From: Nostocoides sp. Soil756
GTDB lineage: Bacteria; Actinomycetota; Actinomycetes; Actinomycetales; Dermatophilaceae
Length of the DNA: 51,382 nucleotides
Assembly: GCF_001428065.1 (NCBI RefSeq)
Contig: NZ_LMSE01000002.1
Coordinates: 536,932 to 588,313 of the forward strand
Direction: 5' to 3'
Shown here in pieces: positions 35,591 to 44,080 of the stretch. The notes beneath the pieces are model-generated. The model was not told the origin of the DNA, ran no database searches, and saw only the letters and a program-made list of their open reading frames with translations. Positions within the stretch are counted from its first letter, which is position 1. Each line of letters starts with the position of its first letter. Both the position numbers and the translations under genes were made by a program.

Positions 35591-36073
35591 TCAGGGCAGG
35601 CACTCGATGACGCGCGGTTTGGGCGGTACGCCGTTCGCGAGAACCACCTCCAACTGCTTGGCGAGGTCGCGCGGGCTGAAGGGCACGATCCCTTGCCGCA
35701 GCTCCTCCTTGGTGAACCACCGCACGCCGTGCACATTCTCTTCAAGCAGAACCACGCGGGGCTGCGGTTCGAAGTGCGAGGTGCGCACCAAGAACCACGT
35801 GTCTTCTTGACCATCCCACCCGGGCATCTCAAACATCCGGGTCAGGCTCCACAGCGCACCACCGATGGCCGGCTCGGCGAGACCAACTTCTTCTTCCAGC
35901 TCCCGCCGCAGGGCATCCTCGGGAAGTTCGCCTTCTTCGATCCCACCTCCCGGGCATGCCCAGAATCCACCCGGGATGTCCAGGCCGTCCCAGTCGAAGT
36001 GGACCAGAAGCACGCTGTCGTGCTCGTCGATGACGAGGCCACGGGCACCTCGACGAATCCGGTGATCGGTCAT
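35591..36073 (-). CDS. NUDIX hydrolase (island)
   Basis: A 160-residue NUDIX-fold pyrophosphatase. The NUDIX box GGGIEEGELPEDALRRELEEEVGL has all signature residues (GX5EX7REUXEEXGU). Upstream RGLVIDEHDSVLLVHFDW and downstream VRWFTKEEL are typical. Substrate unknown. ATG 36073. Located between sites I and J. Confidence 0.9.
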   Translation of the reverse strand: MTDHRIRRGARGLVIDEHDSVLLVHFDWDGLDIPGGFWACPGGGIEEGELPEDALRRELEEEVGLAEPAIGGALWSLTRMFEMPGWDGQEDTWFLVRTSHFEPQPRVVLLEENVHGVRWFTKEELRQGIVPFSPRDLAKQLEVVLANGVPPKPRVIECLP

Positions 36074-36125
36074 AACTCGATCCAAACATGCGCCTGACTT
36101 CAGCTGGGCCACGTCGCCGCCACAC

Positions 36126-36144
36126 ATCCGCACATGCCGCGGAT
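36126..36144 (+). repeat. Cassette-boundary site J
   Basis: ATCCGCACATGCCGCGGAT: perfect inverted arms ATCCGC/GCGGAT around a 7-nt spacer ACATGCC. Outer GTCGC (36113) and GCGAC (36148) can extend the hairpin. Best example of the site. Confidence 0.7.
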
Positions 36145-36169
36145 GGTGCGACCGGTCAATGGTGTGCGC

Positions 36170-36472
36170 TTAGGCGATGGACTCGAAGTGAAGCCGTAAC
36201 CCCAACGCCCGCGACACCTTGAGCACGGTCGCGAAGCTGGGGTTGCCGTCGGCAGACAGCGCCTTGTACAGACCTTCCCGGCTCATGCCCGCGCGACGCG
36301 CGAGTTCGCTGACGTTGCCGGAGCGGGCGATGGCTCCGAGCGCCTGGGTGATGAAGGCGGGGTCGTCGTCGCCCTCGTCGATGACCGCCTCGAGGTAGGC
36401 CGCGACGTCATCGAAGGTCGCCAGGTAGTCGGCAGCCTCGAAGGGGGAGAAGGTCTCACTCGTGCCGGTCAT
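36170..36472 (-). CDS. HTH antitoxin of RelE-type toxin-antitoxin pair
   Basis: A 100-residue putative addiction-module antidote protein. TFDDVAAYLEAVIDEGDDDPAFITQALGAIARSGNVSELARRAGMSREGLYKALSADGNPSFATVLKVSRALGLRL contains a Cro/XRE helix-turn-helix (about 53-90). Its ATG overlaps the toxin stop by ATGA, so toxin precedes antitoxin as in higBA. It probably neutralises the toxin and represses the shared promoter. Confidence 0.9.
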   Translation of the reverse strand: MTGTSETFSPFEAADYLATFDDVAAYLEAVIDEGDDDPAFITQALGAIARSGNVSELARRAGMSREGLYKALSADGNPSFATVLKVSRALGLRLHFESIA

Positions 36473-36783
36473 CGTTCTCCTCCTGGTTTCGATCTCCACT
36501 GTCGGGCGATCTCGTGCGCGTTTGCGATGTCGGCACTTTGTGATGACTTGTCCCCGCCGCAGAGCAGCAGGATCAGCCGGTCGCCTTCATGCAGGTAGTA
36601 GACCCGGTAGCCCGGGCCGTAGTCGATGCGAAGCTCGGAGATGCCACCTCCGACCGGCTTCACGTCGCCGGGGTTGCCGGCGGCCAGTCGCTGGACGCGG
36701 ACCAGGACGCGCGCGGCGGCCCTCCGGTCCTTCAGCTTGCGTAACCACCGATCGAACGTCGAAGACCTGACGACGTCGACCAT
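36469..36783 (-). CDS. RelE/HigB-type toxin
   Basis: A 104-residue RelE/ParE-superfamily mRNA interferase-like toxin: FDRWLRKLKDRRAAARVLVRVQRLAAGNPGDVKPVGGGISELRIDYGPGYRVYYLHEGDRLILLLCGGDKSSQSADIANAHEIA. The R-Y-x-x-GPGYRVYY strand and GGDKSSQ tail are diagnostic of the addiction-module killer subfamily. First gene of the operon; likely stabilises the island. Confidence 0.92.
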   Translation of the reverse strand: MVDVVRSSTFDRWLRKLKDRRAAARVLVRVQRLAAGNPGDVKPVGGGISELRIDYGPGYRVYYLHEGDRLILLLCGGDKSSQSADIANAHEIARQWRSKPGGER

Positions 36784-36784
36784 G

Positions 36785-36802
36785 TGTCAACTGTAGTTCA
36801 CA
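36785..36802 (-). promoter_or_regulatory. Promoter-operator of the toxin-antitoxin operon
   Basis: Minus-strand TTGTCT (-35), 18-bp spacer and TACAGT (-10) end 6 nt from the toxin ATG. The palindrome TGTCAACTGTAGTTCACA (36785-36802, plus strand; 7 of 8 arm bases match) covers the -10 box, fitting autorepression by the antitoxin. Confidence 0.6.
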
Positions 36803-36839
36803 GTCGCCGAACGAGACAAGCGCGTCATCACGGCGAGGC

Positions 36840-36860
36840 TTAGGGCACGTATAGGGCACG
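36840..36860. repeat. Right arm-type integrase repeats
   Basis: TTAGGGCACG at 36840 and ATAGGGCACG at 36851, the same 11-bp-period doublet as at 29432. GCATGTTTGT also recurs near both ends (29372 and 36884). Confidence 0.65.
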
Positions 36861-36908
36861 CTTCGGTATGCGAAAGCATGTTTGTGCAGGTCAGGGTATG
36901 TTTGTGGC

Positions 36909-36935
36909 GGCGCCCCCGGCAGGACTCGAACCTGC
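36909..36935. repeat. Right attachment-site repeat within tRNA-Arg
   Basis: 27-bp copy identical to 29290-29316; covers the tRNA acceptor 3' strand and most of the T arm, the usual target of tRNA-directed integrases. Confidence 0.9.
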
Positions 36936-36984
36936 GACCTAGAGATTAGAAGGCTCTTGCTCTATCCAGCTGAGCTACGGGGGC
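36911..36984 (-). tRNA. tRNA-Arg (anticodon UCU)
   Basis: Minus strand: GCCCCCG pairs with CGGGGGC. Loop CTTCTAA gives anticodon TCT; stem AGAGC/TCTCT has one mismatch at the loop-closing pair. D arm AGCTCAGCTGGATAGAGC and GGTTCGAGTCC are canonical. Its 3' end is the island's integration site, so the gene was restored by the element's own copy. Confidence 0.95.
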
Positions 36985-37087
36985 CGGCCGCCCGGACGAC
37001 GGCGCAGCCATCCTAGGGACTGCGTCCACGCGGCGCCCGGGCTCCTATGCTCGGGGCACACCGTCCGTCCCGACACCGGAGGCCACC

Positions 37088-37516
37088 GTGCTCAAGGGCA
37101 TCCACCCGATCCTCACCGGCCGGCTGCTCGCCGAGCTCGACCGCCTCGGGCACGGCGACGTCCTGGGCGTCGTCGACCGCAACTTCCCGGCGCACCGCTA
37201 CGGCGTCCCGGTGGTCGAGCTGCGCGACAGCGACATCGCCGCCGCGGTCGAGGCGATCCTGACCGTCTACCCGCTCGACTCCTTCGTCCCGCACCCGGTC
37301 GAGCGGATGGAGGTCGACGACCGTCCCGACGAGATCAACGGGCCGACGGCGGCGTTCCTCGCCCTCGCGGCCGCCGCCGAGGGGCGCGACATCGAGTTCG
37401 CCTCCCTCGAGCGGCAGTCGTTCTACGAGCGGGCGGCCTCGGCCATGGTCATGGTGCAGACCGGCGAGACCGTGGGCTACAGCTGCTACCTGCTCAAGAA
37501 GGGCGTCGTGGGCTGA
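37088..37516 (+). CDS. RbsD/FucU family sugar mutarotase
   Basis: A 142-residue protein catalysing anomer conversion of fucose-, ribose- or related sugars (family). N-terminus MLKGIHPILTGRLLAELDRLGHGDVLGVVDRNFPAHRYG carries the catalytic His/Asp positions; the C-terminus ERQSFYERAASAMVMVQTGETVGYSCYLLKKGVV carries conserved Tyr/Ser. GTG start with GGAGG at proper spacing. Its 3' end overlaps the convergent 2'-5' RNA ligase gene by 23 bp. Confidence 0.92.
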   Translation: MLKGIHPILTGRLLAELDRLGHGDVLGVVDRNFPAHRYGVPVVELRDSDIAAAVEAILTVYPLDSFVPHPVERMEVDDRPDEINGPTAAFLALAAAAEGRDIEFASLERQSFYERAASAMVMVQTGETVGYSCYLLKKGVVG

Positions 37517-38075
37517 CCCCGGCCGCCCCCAGCGGGAGCCGTGCCAGGACCTCGTGCCGCGGCCGGTGCCCCCGCTCGCGGGGCAGGTGCGACTGCACGA
37601 CCACGACCTCGGCGGCCTCCCACGACGGCCCGCGGTAGGTGTCGAGCACCCGCACCCGCCGGCTCGCGTCGACCGGGCGCGGGAAGCGCGCCAGGGTCAG
37701 GTGGGGCCGGAAGCGGCCGCCGTCGGGGTCGCCGCCGGCGTGCGCGCAGGCCATCCGCACCGCGTGGGCGAGCGGGGCCAGGGCGTCCCCGCCGTCGACC
37801 CCGGCCCAGAGCAGCCGGGCGCGTGCGACGTCGGGGAAGCAGCCGCCACCGGCCAGCCCCAGACGGGACCGGGGATGCCGCGCCGCCGCGGCCCCCACGG
37901 CGTCGACCAACGACTCGACGACGTACTCGGGGACGTCCGCGAGGAACGCCAGGGTCACGTGCCACTGCCCCGGCGGCGACCACCGCGGGCCGTCGACGTC
38001 GCGCCGGGGCTCGAGGAAGTCGTCGAGGTCCTCGACCGCCGCATCGGGGGGCACCACGGCGACGAAGGCTCGCAT
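37494..38075 (-). CDS. 2'-5' RNA ligase-family (2H) protein
   Basis: A 193-residue 2H phosphoesterase. Two HxT motifs, HVTLAFL (about 46) and HLTLARF (about 137), define the active site. Members act as RNA 2',3'-cyclic phosphodiesterases or ligases (ThpR type). ATG 38075 begins MRAFVAVVPPDAAVEDL. Overlaps fucU tail-to-tail by 23 bp. Confidence 0.9.
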   Translation of the reverse strand: MRAFVAVVPPDAAVEDLDDFLEPRRDVDGPRWSPPGQWHVTLAFLADVPEYVVESLVDAVGAAAARHPRSRLGLAGGGCFPDVARARLLWAGVDGGDALAPLAHAVRMACAHAGGDPDGGRFRPHLTLARFPRPVDASRRVRVLDTYRGPSWEAAEVVVVQSHLPRERGHRPRHEVLARLPLGAAGVSPRRPS

Positions 38076-38191
38076 CCGGACATCATGGCGCAGGGGGGCG
38101 ACGGCGCCCCGGCGACCGGGTCGGCCCGGATCGCCCCGGGACCCGACCCCGCCGAAACCCGGGAATGGCGAGGGAAGGATGAGACTCTCGT

Positions 38192-38197
38192 TAGGCT
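38192..38197 (+). promoter_or_regulatory. -10 box (TAGGCT) of the GTPase operon
   Basis: TAGGCT ends 7 nt before GTG 38205. Confidence 0.45.
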
Positions 38198-38204
38198 GTG
38201 CGAC

Positions 38205-39911
38205 GTGAGCGCAGACCGTGACGTGGAGGCGCTGGTCTCCGCCGTCGAGGCGCTCCGCGCCGAGGTCGACCGCGCTGTGCTGCCGCTCGACGTGCCCGGG
38301 CGAGCCGAGGCCCTCACTGCCCGCCGGGGGCTGCTCGACCAGCTCGACGACTACGTCCTGCCCCGGCTGCGCTCCATCGAGGCCCCGCTGCTGGCCGTGG
38401 TCGGCGGCTCGACCGGGGCCGGCAAGTCGACCCTGGTGAACTCGGTCGTCGGCGAGGCGGTCAGCCGCCCCGGGGTGCTGCGCCCCACCACGACCTCCCC
38501 GGTGCTCGTGCACCACCCCGAGGACGCCCGCTGGTTCGCCGACGACCGCATCCTGCCGGGTCTGGCCCGGGTCACCGGGCGTGACACCGGCGAGGACCAG
38601 CCCGGCACGGTGCGTCTCGCGGCGTCCTCCGCGCTGCCGGCCGGCCTCGCCCTCCTCGACGCCCCGGACATCGACTCCGTGGTGTCGGCCAACCGGCAGC
38701 TCGCCACCCAGCTGCTCGCGGCCGCCGACCTCTGGGTCTTCGTCACCACCGCCGCCCGCTACGCCGACGCCGTGCCGTGGGACCTGCTGCGCACCGCCGC
38801 CGACCGTGGCACCGCCGTGGCCATCGTGCTCGACCGGGTGCCGCCGGAGGCCGTCGAGGAGATCCGCCCCCACCTCGCCCAGATGCTGCGCGACCAGCGG
38901 CTGCCGACGGCCCCCATCTTCAGCGTCCCCGAGGTGCCGCTCGAGGACGGCCGGCTGCCCGAGTGGACCTACCGCCGGCTGCGCGACTGGCTCCAGGCGC
39001 TCGCCGGCGACGCCCGGGCGCGCGACATCGTCGTCAGCCAGACCCTGCGGGGGGCGGTCGACTCGCTCGCGGGGCGCGTGGGCACGCTCGTCACCGCGAG
39101 CCGGGCCCAGCGCGACGGCGAGGAGTCGCTGCGGGCCTCCGCGCTCGAGGCCTACGAGCTGGCCCAGCAGCACGTGGCCGACGGGATGACCGACGGCACG
39201 CTCCTGCGCGGCGAGGTGCTGGCGCGGTGGCAGGAGTTCGTCGGCACCGGCGAGTTCTTCCGCCAGGTCGAGTCCACCGTCGCCCGCTGGCGTGACCGCA
39301 TCACCGCCGCCATCAAGGGGACCCCAGCGCCCGTTGACACCCTCGGTGAGGCGCTGCACACCGGCGTGGCAGCACTCGTGCTCGACGGCCTGGAGTCGGC
39401 CGGCTCCGAGACCGTGCGGTCCTGGCGCCGGCTGCCCGGAGGGGCGGCGGTGCTGGCCGCCGACCCGACGCTCGGCTCCACGCCGCCCGAGGCCGGGGCC
39501 GCGGTCGAGCGGCTCGTGCGGGCCTGGCAGGGCGAGGTCTTCGACCTGGTGCGCACCGAAGGCCAGGGCCGGCGGACCAACGCGCGGGTGGCGGCGTACG
39601 GCGTCAACGCCATCGGGCTGTTCCTGATGCTCGTCGCCTTCGCCCAGACCGGCGGCCTGATCGGCGCCGAGGTCGGCATCGCCGGCGGAACGGCGGTGCT
39701 GGCGCAGCGCGTGCTCGAGGCCATCTTCGGCGACCAGGCCGTGCGCGACATGGCGGCCAAGGCGCGCGAGCGGCTGCTGGTCCTCACCGAGGAGCTCTAC
39801 GCCCGGGACCGGGCCCGCTACGACACCGCGCTGTCGGCCCACGTCTCCCCGGAGGACCAGGCCCGCCGCCTCGAGGCCGCGGCCGCCCGCCTCGCCCAGG
39901 TCGCCCGATGA
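38205..39911 (+). CDS. Dynamin-like/YfjP-related GTPase A
   Basis: A 568-residue P-loop GTPase. Walker A GGSTGAGKST (about 67-76), a switch region RPTTTSPVLVHH, DAPDID as the G3-like motif, and IVLDRVPPE in place of a clean NKxD, common in this actinobacterial branch. Long helical region (240-455), then a hydrophobic pair near 475-515 (VNAIGLFLMLVAFAQTGGLIGAEVGIAGGTAVLA) that may insert in membrane. It overlaps its paralogue by ATGA, forming a GTPase pair seen in many actinobacteria. Possible role in membrane remodelling (inference). Confidence 0.85.
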   Translation: MSADRDVEALVSAVEALRAEVDRAVLPLDVPGRAEALTARRGLLDQLDDYVLPRLRSIEAPLLAVVGGSTGAGKSTLVNSVVGEAVSRPGVLRPTTTSPVLVHHPEDARWFADDRILPGLARVTGRDTGEDQPGTVRLAASSALPAGLALLDAPDIDSVVSANRQLATQLLAAADLWVFVTTAARYADAVPWDLLRTAADRGTAVAIVLDRVPPEAVEEIRPHLAQMLRDQRLPTAPIFSVPEVPLEDGRLPEWTYRRLRDWLQALAGDARARDIVVSQTLRGAVDSLAGRVGTLVTASRAQRDGEESLRASALEAYELAQQHVADGMTDGTLLRGEVLARWQEFVGTGEFFRQVESTVARWRDRITAAIKGTPAPVDTLGEALHTGVAALVLDGLESAGSETVRSWRRLPGGAAVLAADPTLGSTPPEAGAAVERLVRAWQGEVFDLVRTEGQGRRTNARVAAYGVNAIGLFLMLVAFAQTGGLIGAEVGIAGGTAVLAQRVLEAIFGDQAVRDMAAKARERLLVLTEELYARDRARYDTALSAHVSPEDQARRLEAAAARLAQVAR

Positions 39912-41569
39912 GCCCGCTGCGGATGGGCCGTGCCCGCGGCGCCGTCGTGTCGCCCGAGCGGCTGGCCGCCGCCGCGACCTCGCTGGACGCCGCGGTCGAG
40001 GCCGGGGGCGAGCAGCTGCCCGCACGCGAGCGCCGGGCCGCGCGCGCCGTCGTCGAGAAGGTCGAGCGGCGCAGCGCCCTGGTGGGCGGCCACACCGTCG
40101 TCGCGCTCGCGGGAGCCACCGGCAGCGGCAAGTCCTCCCTCTTCAACGCCCTGGTCGGGGCCGACGTCGCGACCGTCGGCGTCCGCCGTCCCACGACCTC
40201 CACCCCCACGGCCGCGGTGTGGGGCGACGAACCGGCCGGTGAGCTGCTCGACTGGCTGGGCGTCGGCTCGCGCCACCACGTCACCGAGGAGGCCGGGCCC
40301 CAGGTCGGCGGCCTCGACGGGCTGGTGCTGCTCGACCTGCCCGACGTCGACTCCCGGGAGGTCGCCCACCGCGTCGAGGCCGTGCGGGTCCTGGAGCTGG
40401 TCGACCTCTTCGTCTGGGTCGCGGACCCGCAGAAGTACGCCGACGCCCGCCTCCACGATGACCACGTCGCCACCCTGTCCTCGCACGAGGCCGTCACGAT
40501 GGCGGTGCTCAACCAGTGCGACCGGCTGGCCGCCGACGACGTCGACCGGCTCCGCACCGACCTCGTGCGGCTGATGGAGCGCGACGGGATGCCGGGCGCC
40601 ACCGTCCTGATGACCTCGGTCCGTACCGGGGCAGGGATCGACGAGCTGCGCCAGCGCCTGGCGAACGTCGTCGCCTCCCGCACGATGGCCCGGGCCCGGC
40701 TCGCCGCCGACGTGCGCTCGGCGGCCGGGGCCCTCTCCGGGCACGTGGGCACGAGCGAAGGCGGGGTCGACGCCGCCGCCCGCAGTGAGCTCCTCGACGC
40801 GCTGGCCCGCAGCGCCGGCCTCCCGGCGGTGGTCGAGGCCGTGGCGCGCGACTACCGGATGGAGGCCGCCGCCGACACCGGATGGCCGTTCACCCGCTGG
40901 GTCCACCGGCTGCGCGCCCGGCCGCTGCGTCGCCTGCGGCTCGACGGGCGCGACGTGCGGGTGACCGAGTCCGACGTGCGCTCGGTGCTGGGGCGCTCGT
41001 CGCTGCCGCCGCCGAGCCCGGCCGCCCGCGCGGCCGTCGCCCTCGCCACCCGGCGGGTCGCCGACCGGGCCGCGGCCGACCTGCCGACGCCCTGGGCCGA
41101 GGCGCTGCACCGCGCCGCGACCCCGCCCGGCCCCGACCTGGGGGACGCGCTCGACCAGGCCGTGGTCGGTACCTCTCTCTACGCGCGCTCACCCCTGTGG
41201 TGGCGGGCCGTGGGGCTGGTGCAGCTGGTCCTGGCCGCGGCCGCCGTCGTCGGGCTCGCCTGGCTCGCGGCCTATGCGGTGGCCGGATGGCTCCAGCTCG
41301 ACCAGCTCGTGCCCGACGCCCCGACGGTGGGCGTGCTGCCGGCCCCGTTCCTGCTGCTGGCGGGCGGCCTGCTCCTGGGGCCACTGCTGGCGGCGCTCGC
41401 GGCGTGGCTGGCCCGCATCGGGGCCCGGCGCCGGGCGGCGGTGATGGAGCGGCGGCTGCGCTCGTCGATCGAGACCGTCGCCGACGCCAAGATCGTGGCG
41501 CCCGTGCGGCGGGTGCTCGAGCGGCACGCCGCGACGCGCGAGGCGCTGCGGCACGCCGCCGACGTCTGA
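39908..41569 (+). CDS. YfjP-family GTPase B
   Basis: A 553-residue GTPase. Walker A GATGSGKSS (about 73-81), RRPTTSTPTAAVW switch, LLDLPDVDS G3, NQCDRL G4-like. C-terminal third has two membrane spans (VGLVQLVLAAAAVVGLAWLAAYAV; PFLLLAGGLLLGPLLAALAAWL) and a terminal helix. Translationally coupled to GTPase A, so the two may act as a heteromeric membrane GTPase. Confidence 0.88.
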   Translation: MSPLRMGRARGAVVSPERLAAAATSLDAAVEAGGEQLPARERRAARAVVEKVERRSALVGGHTVVALAGATGSGKSSLFNALVGADVATVGVRRPTTSTPTAAVWGDEPAGELLDWLGVGSRHHVTEEAGPQVGGLDGLVLLDLPDVDSREVAHRVEAVRVLELVDLFVWVADPQKYADARLHDDHVATLSSHEAVTMAVLNQCDRLAADDVDRLRTDLVRLMERDGMPGATVLMTSVRTGAGIDELRQRLANVVASRTMARARLAADVRSAAGALSGHVGTSEGGVDAAARSELLDALARSAGLPAVVEAVARDYRMEAAADTGWPFTRWVHRLRARPLRRLRLDGRDVRVTESDVRSVLGRSSLPPPSPAARAAVALATRRVADRAAADLPTPWAEALHRAATPPGPDLGDALDQAVVGTSLYARSPLWWRAVGLVQLVLAAAAVVGLAWLAAYAVAGWLQLDQLVPDAPTVGVLPAPFLLLAGGLLLGPLLAALAAWLARIGARRRAAVMERRLRSSIETVADAKIVAPVRRVLERHAATREALRHAADV

Positions 41570-41724
41570 CGGCTCCGATCCGCGGGCGTGGGCGGCCGGT
41601 CGTCCACAGGGCGCCCCGGTGCCTCCCGTCGTCCACAGATCGCCGGTCGCCCGTTGTGACGGCGCGGGCCGGCGACGAGCGTGGTCCCACCGGGCCGATC
41701 GGCGGTCCGCGGAGGGAGGACACC

Positions 41725-42288
41725 ATGTACGAGACCATCACGACCGTGCAGGGGCGGCTGGTCGCCGACCCCGTCATCGTCGAGGGGCGGGGCGGGCCGT
41801 TCACGAAGTTCCGCGTCGCGCAGTCCGAGCGGCACCAGGTGCGCGGCGAGCCCGGGCGCTGGGCCGACTCCGACACCAGCTACTACGACGTCAGCGTCTT
41901 CCGCGGCCTGGGCGAGAACGCCGCCCGGTCCCTGCGCAAGGGCCACCCGGTGGTCGTGCACGGCAAGCTCCGGGTGCGCCAGTACCAGCGCTCCGACGGG
42001 TCCACGGGGACGGCCGTCGAGATGGACGCGGACAGCGTCGGCCACGACCTGCGCTGGGGGAGCACCGTCTACACCCGCAACAGCGATCTCGCGCCCGCGA
42101 TGCCGCCGGAGGGTGCGACCTCCGGGCTGCCCGACCTGGGCGACACCGGGTTCGGCGACCCCGCCCGCGACCCGTACGTGGTCGAGCCGGGCCCGTCGTC
42201 GCCGCTGGGCGGCTCCACGGACGACGAGGTCGGCGAACGGGTCGACACCGGCCCGTTGGTGCCCACCGGCTCGGAGCGGGCGGCCTGA
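41725..42288 (+). CDS. ssb: Single-stranded DNA-binding protein paralogue
   Basis: A 187-residue SSB. The OB-fold (residues 1-112) is clear: TTVQGRLVADPVIVEGRGGPFTKFRVAQSER, SYYDVSVFRGLGENAARSLRKGHPVVVHGKLRVRQY, DADSVGHDLRWG. The C-terminus ends TGSERAA and lacks the acidic DDxxF tip used to recruit partner proteins, so it is probably an SsbB-type paralogue and not the essential SSB. Strong GGAGGGAGGA ribosome binding site. Not in an rpsF-rpsR context. Confidence 0.92.
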   Translation: MYETITTVQGRLVADPVIVEGRGGPFTKFRVAQSERHQVRGEPGRWADSDTSYYDVSVFRGLGENAARSLRKGHPVVVHGKLRVRQYQRSDGSTGTAVEMDADSVGHDLRWGSTVYTRNSDLAPAMPPEGATSGLPDLGDTGFGDPARDPYVVEPGPSSPLGGSTDDEVGERVDTGPLVPTGSERAA

Positions 42289-42311
42289 GCGAGGGGGCCT
42301 GAGAGGGGGCG

Positions 42312-42343
42312 GCCCCGCCCGGGCCGACGGATTCGGGCGGGGC
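42312..42343 (+). terminator. Terminator of the ssb gene
   Basis: GCCCCGCCCG (42312-42321) and CGGGCGGGGC (42334-42343) form a perfect 10-bp stem with a 12-nt loop. Confidence 0.7.
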
Positions 42344-42355
42344 TGTGCGGCTCGA

Positions 42356-42361
42356 TACGCT
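42356..42361 (+). promoter_or_regulatory. -10 box (TACGCT) of ettA
   Basis: TACGCT ends 6 nt before ATG 42368, directly after the ssb terminator. Confidence 0.5.
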
Positions 42362-42367
42362 GGGGCC

Positions 42368-44050
<1,683 letters not shown>

Positions 44051-44067
44051 CCCCGGCACCGCGCCAC

Positions 44068-44073
44068 TAGGGT
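44068..44073 (+). promoter_or_regulatory. -10 box (TAGGGT) of GT2 gene
   Basis: TAGGGT ends 7 nt before GTG 44081, supporting that start over GTG 44072, which lies inside the box. Confidence 0.45.
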
Positions 44074-44080
44074 GTCGGGC

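Larger units (their letters stand above)
29290..36935. mobile_element. Integrative element in tRNA-Arg(UCU) with cassette-like array
   Basis: A 7.6-kb island bounded by a 27-bp perfect direct repeat, one copy being the 3' part of an intact tRNA-Arg gene (36911-36984). It contains a tyrosine integrase next to the distal repeat, arm-type repeats inside both ends, a zinc-finger protein, nine small mostly orphan genes and a toxin-antitoxin pair. Base composition is visibly less GC-rich and codon use less biased than flanking genes. No conjugation, replication or capsid genes are visible, so it is probably mobilised by, or derived from, a larger element. Confidence 0.88.

Noticed and set aside
31468-36144. 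Classical integron with attC sites
   Set aside because: No GTTRRRY/RYYYAAC core pair and no IntI-type integrase; the similarity is organisational only.
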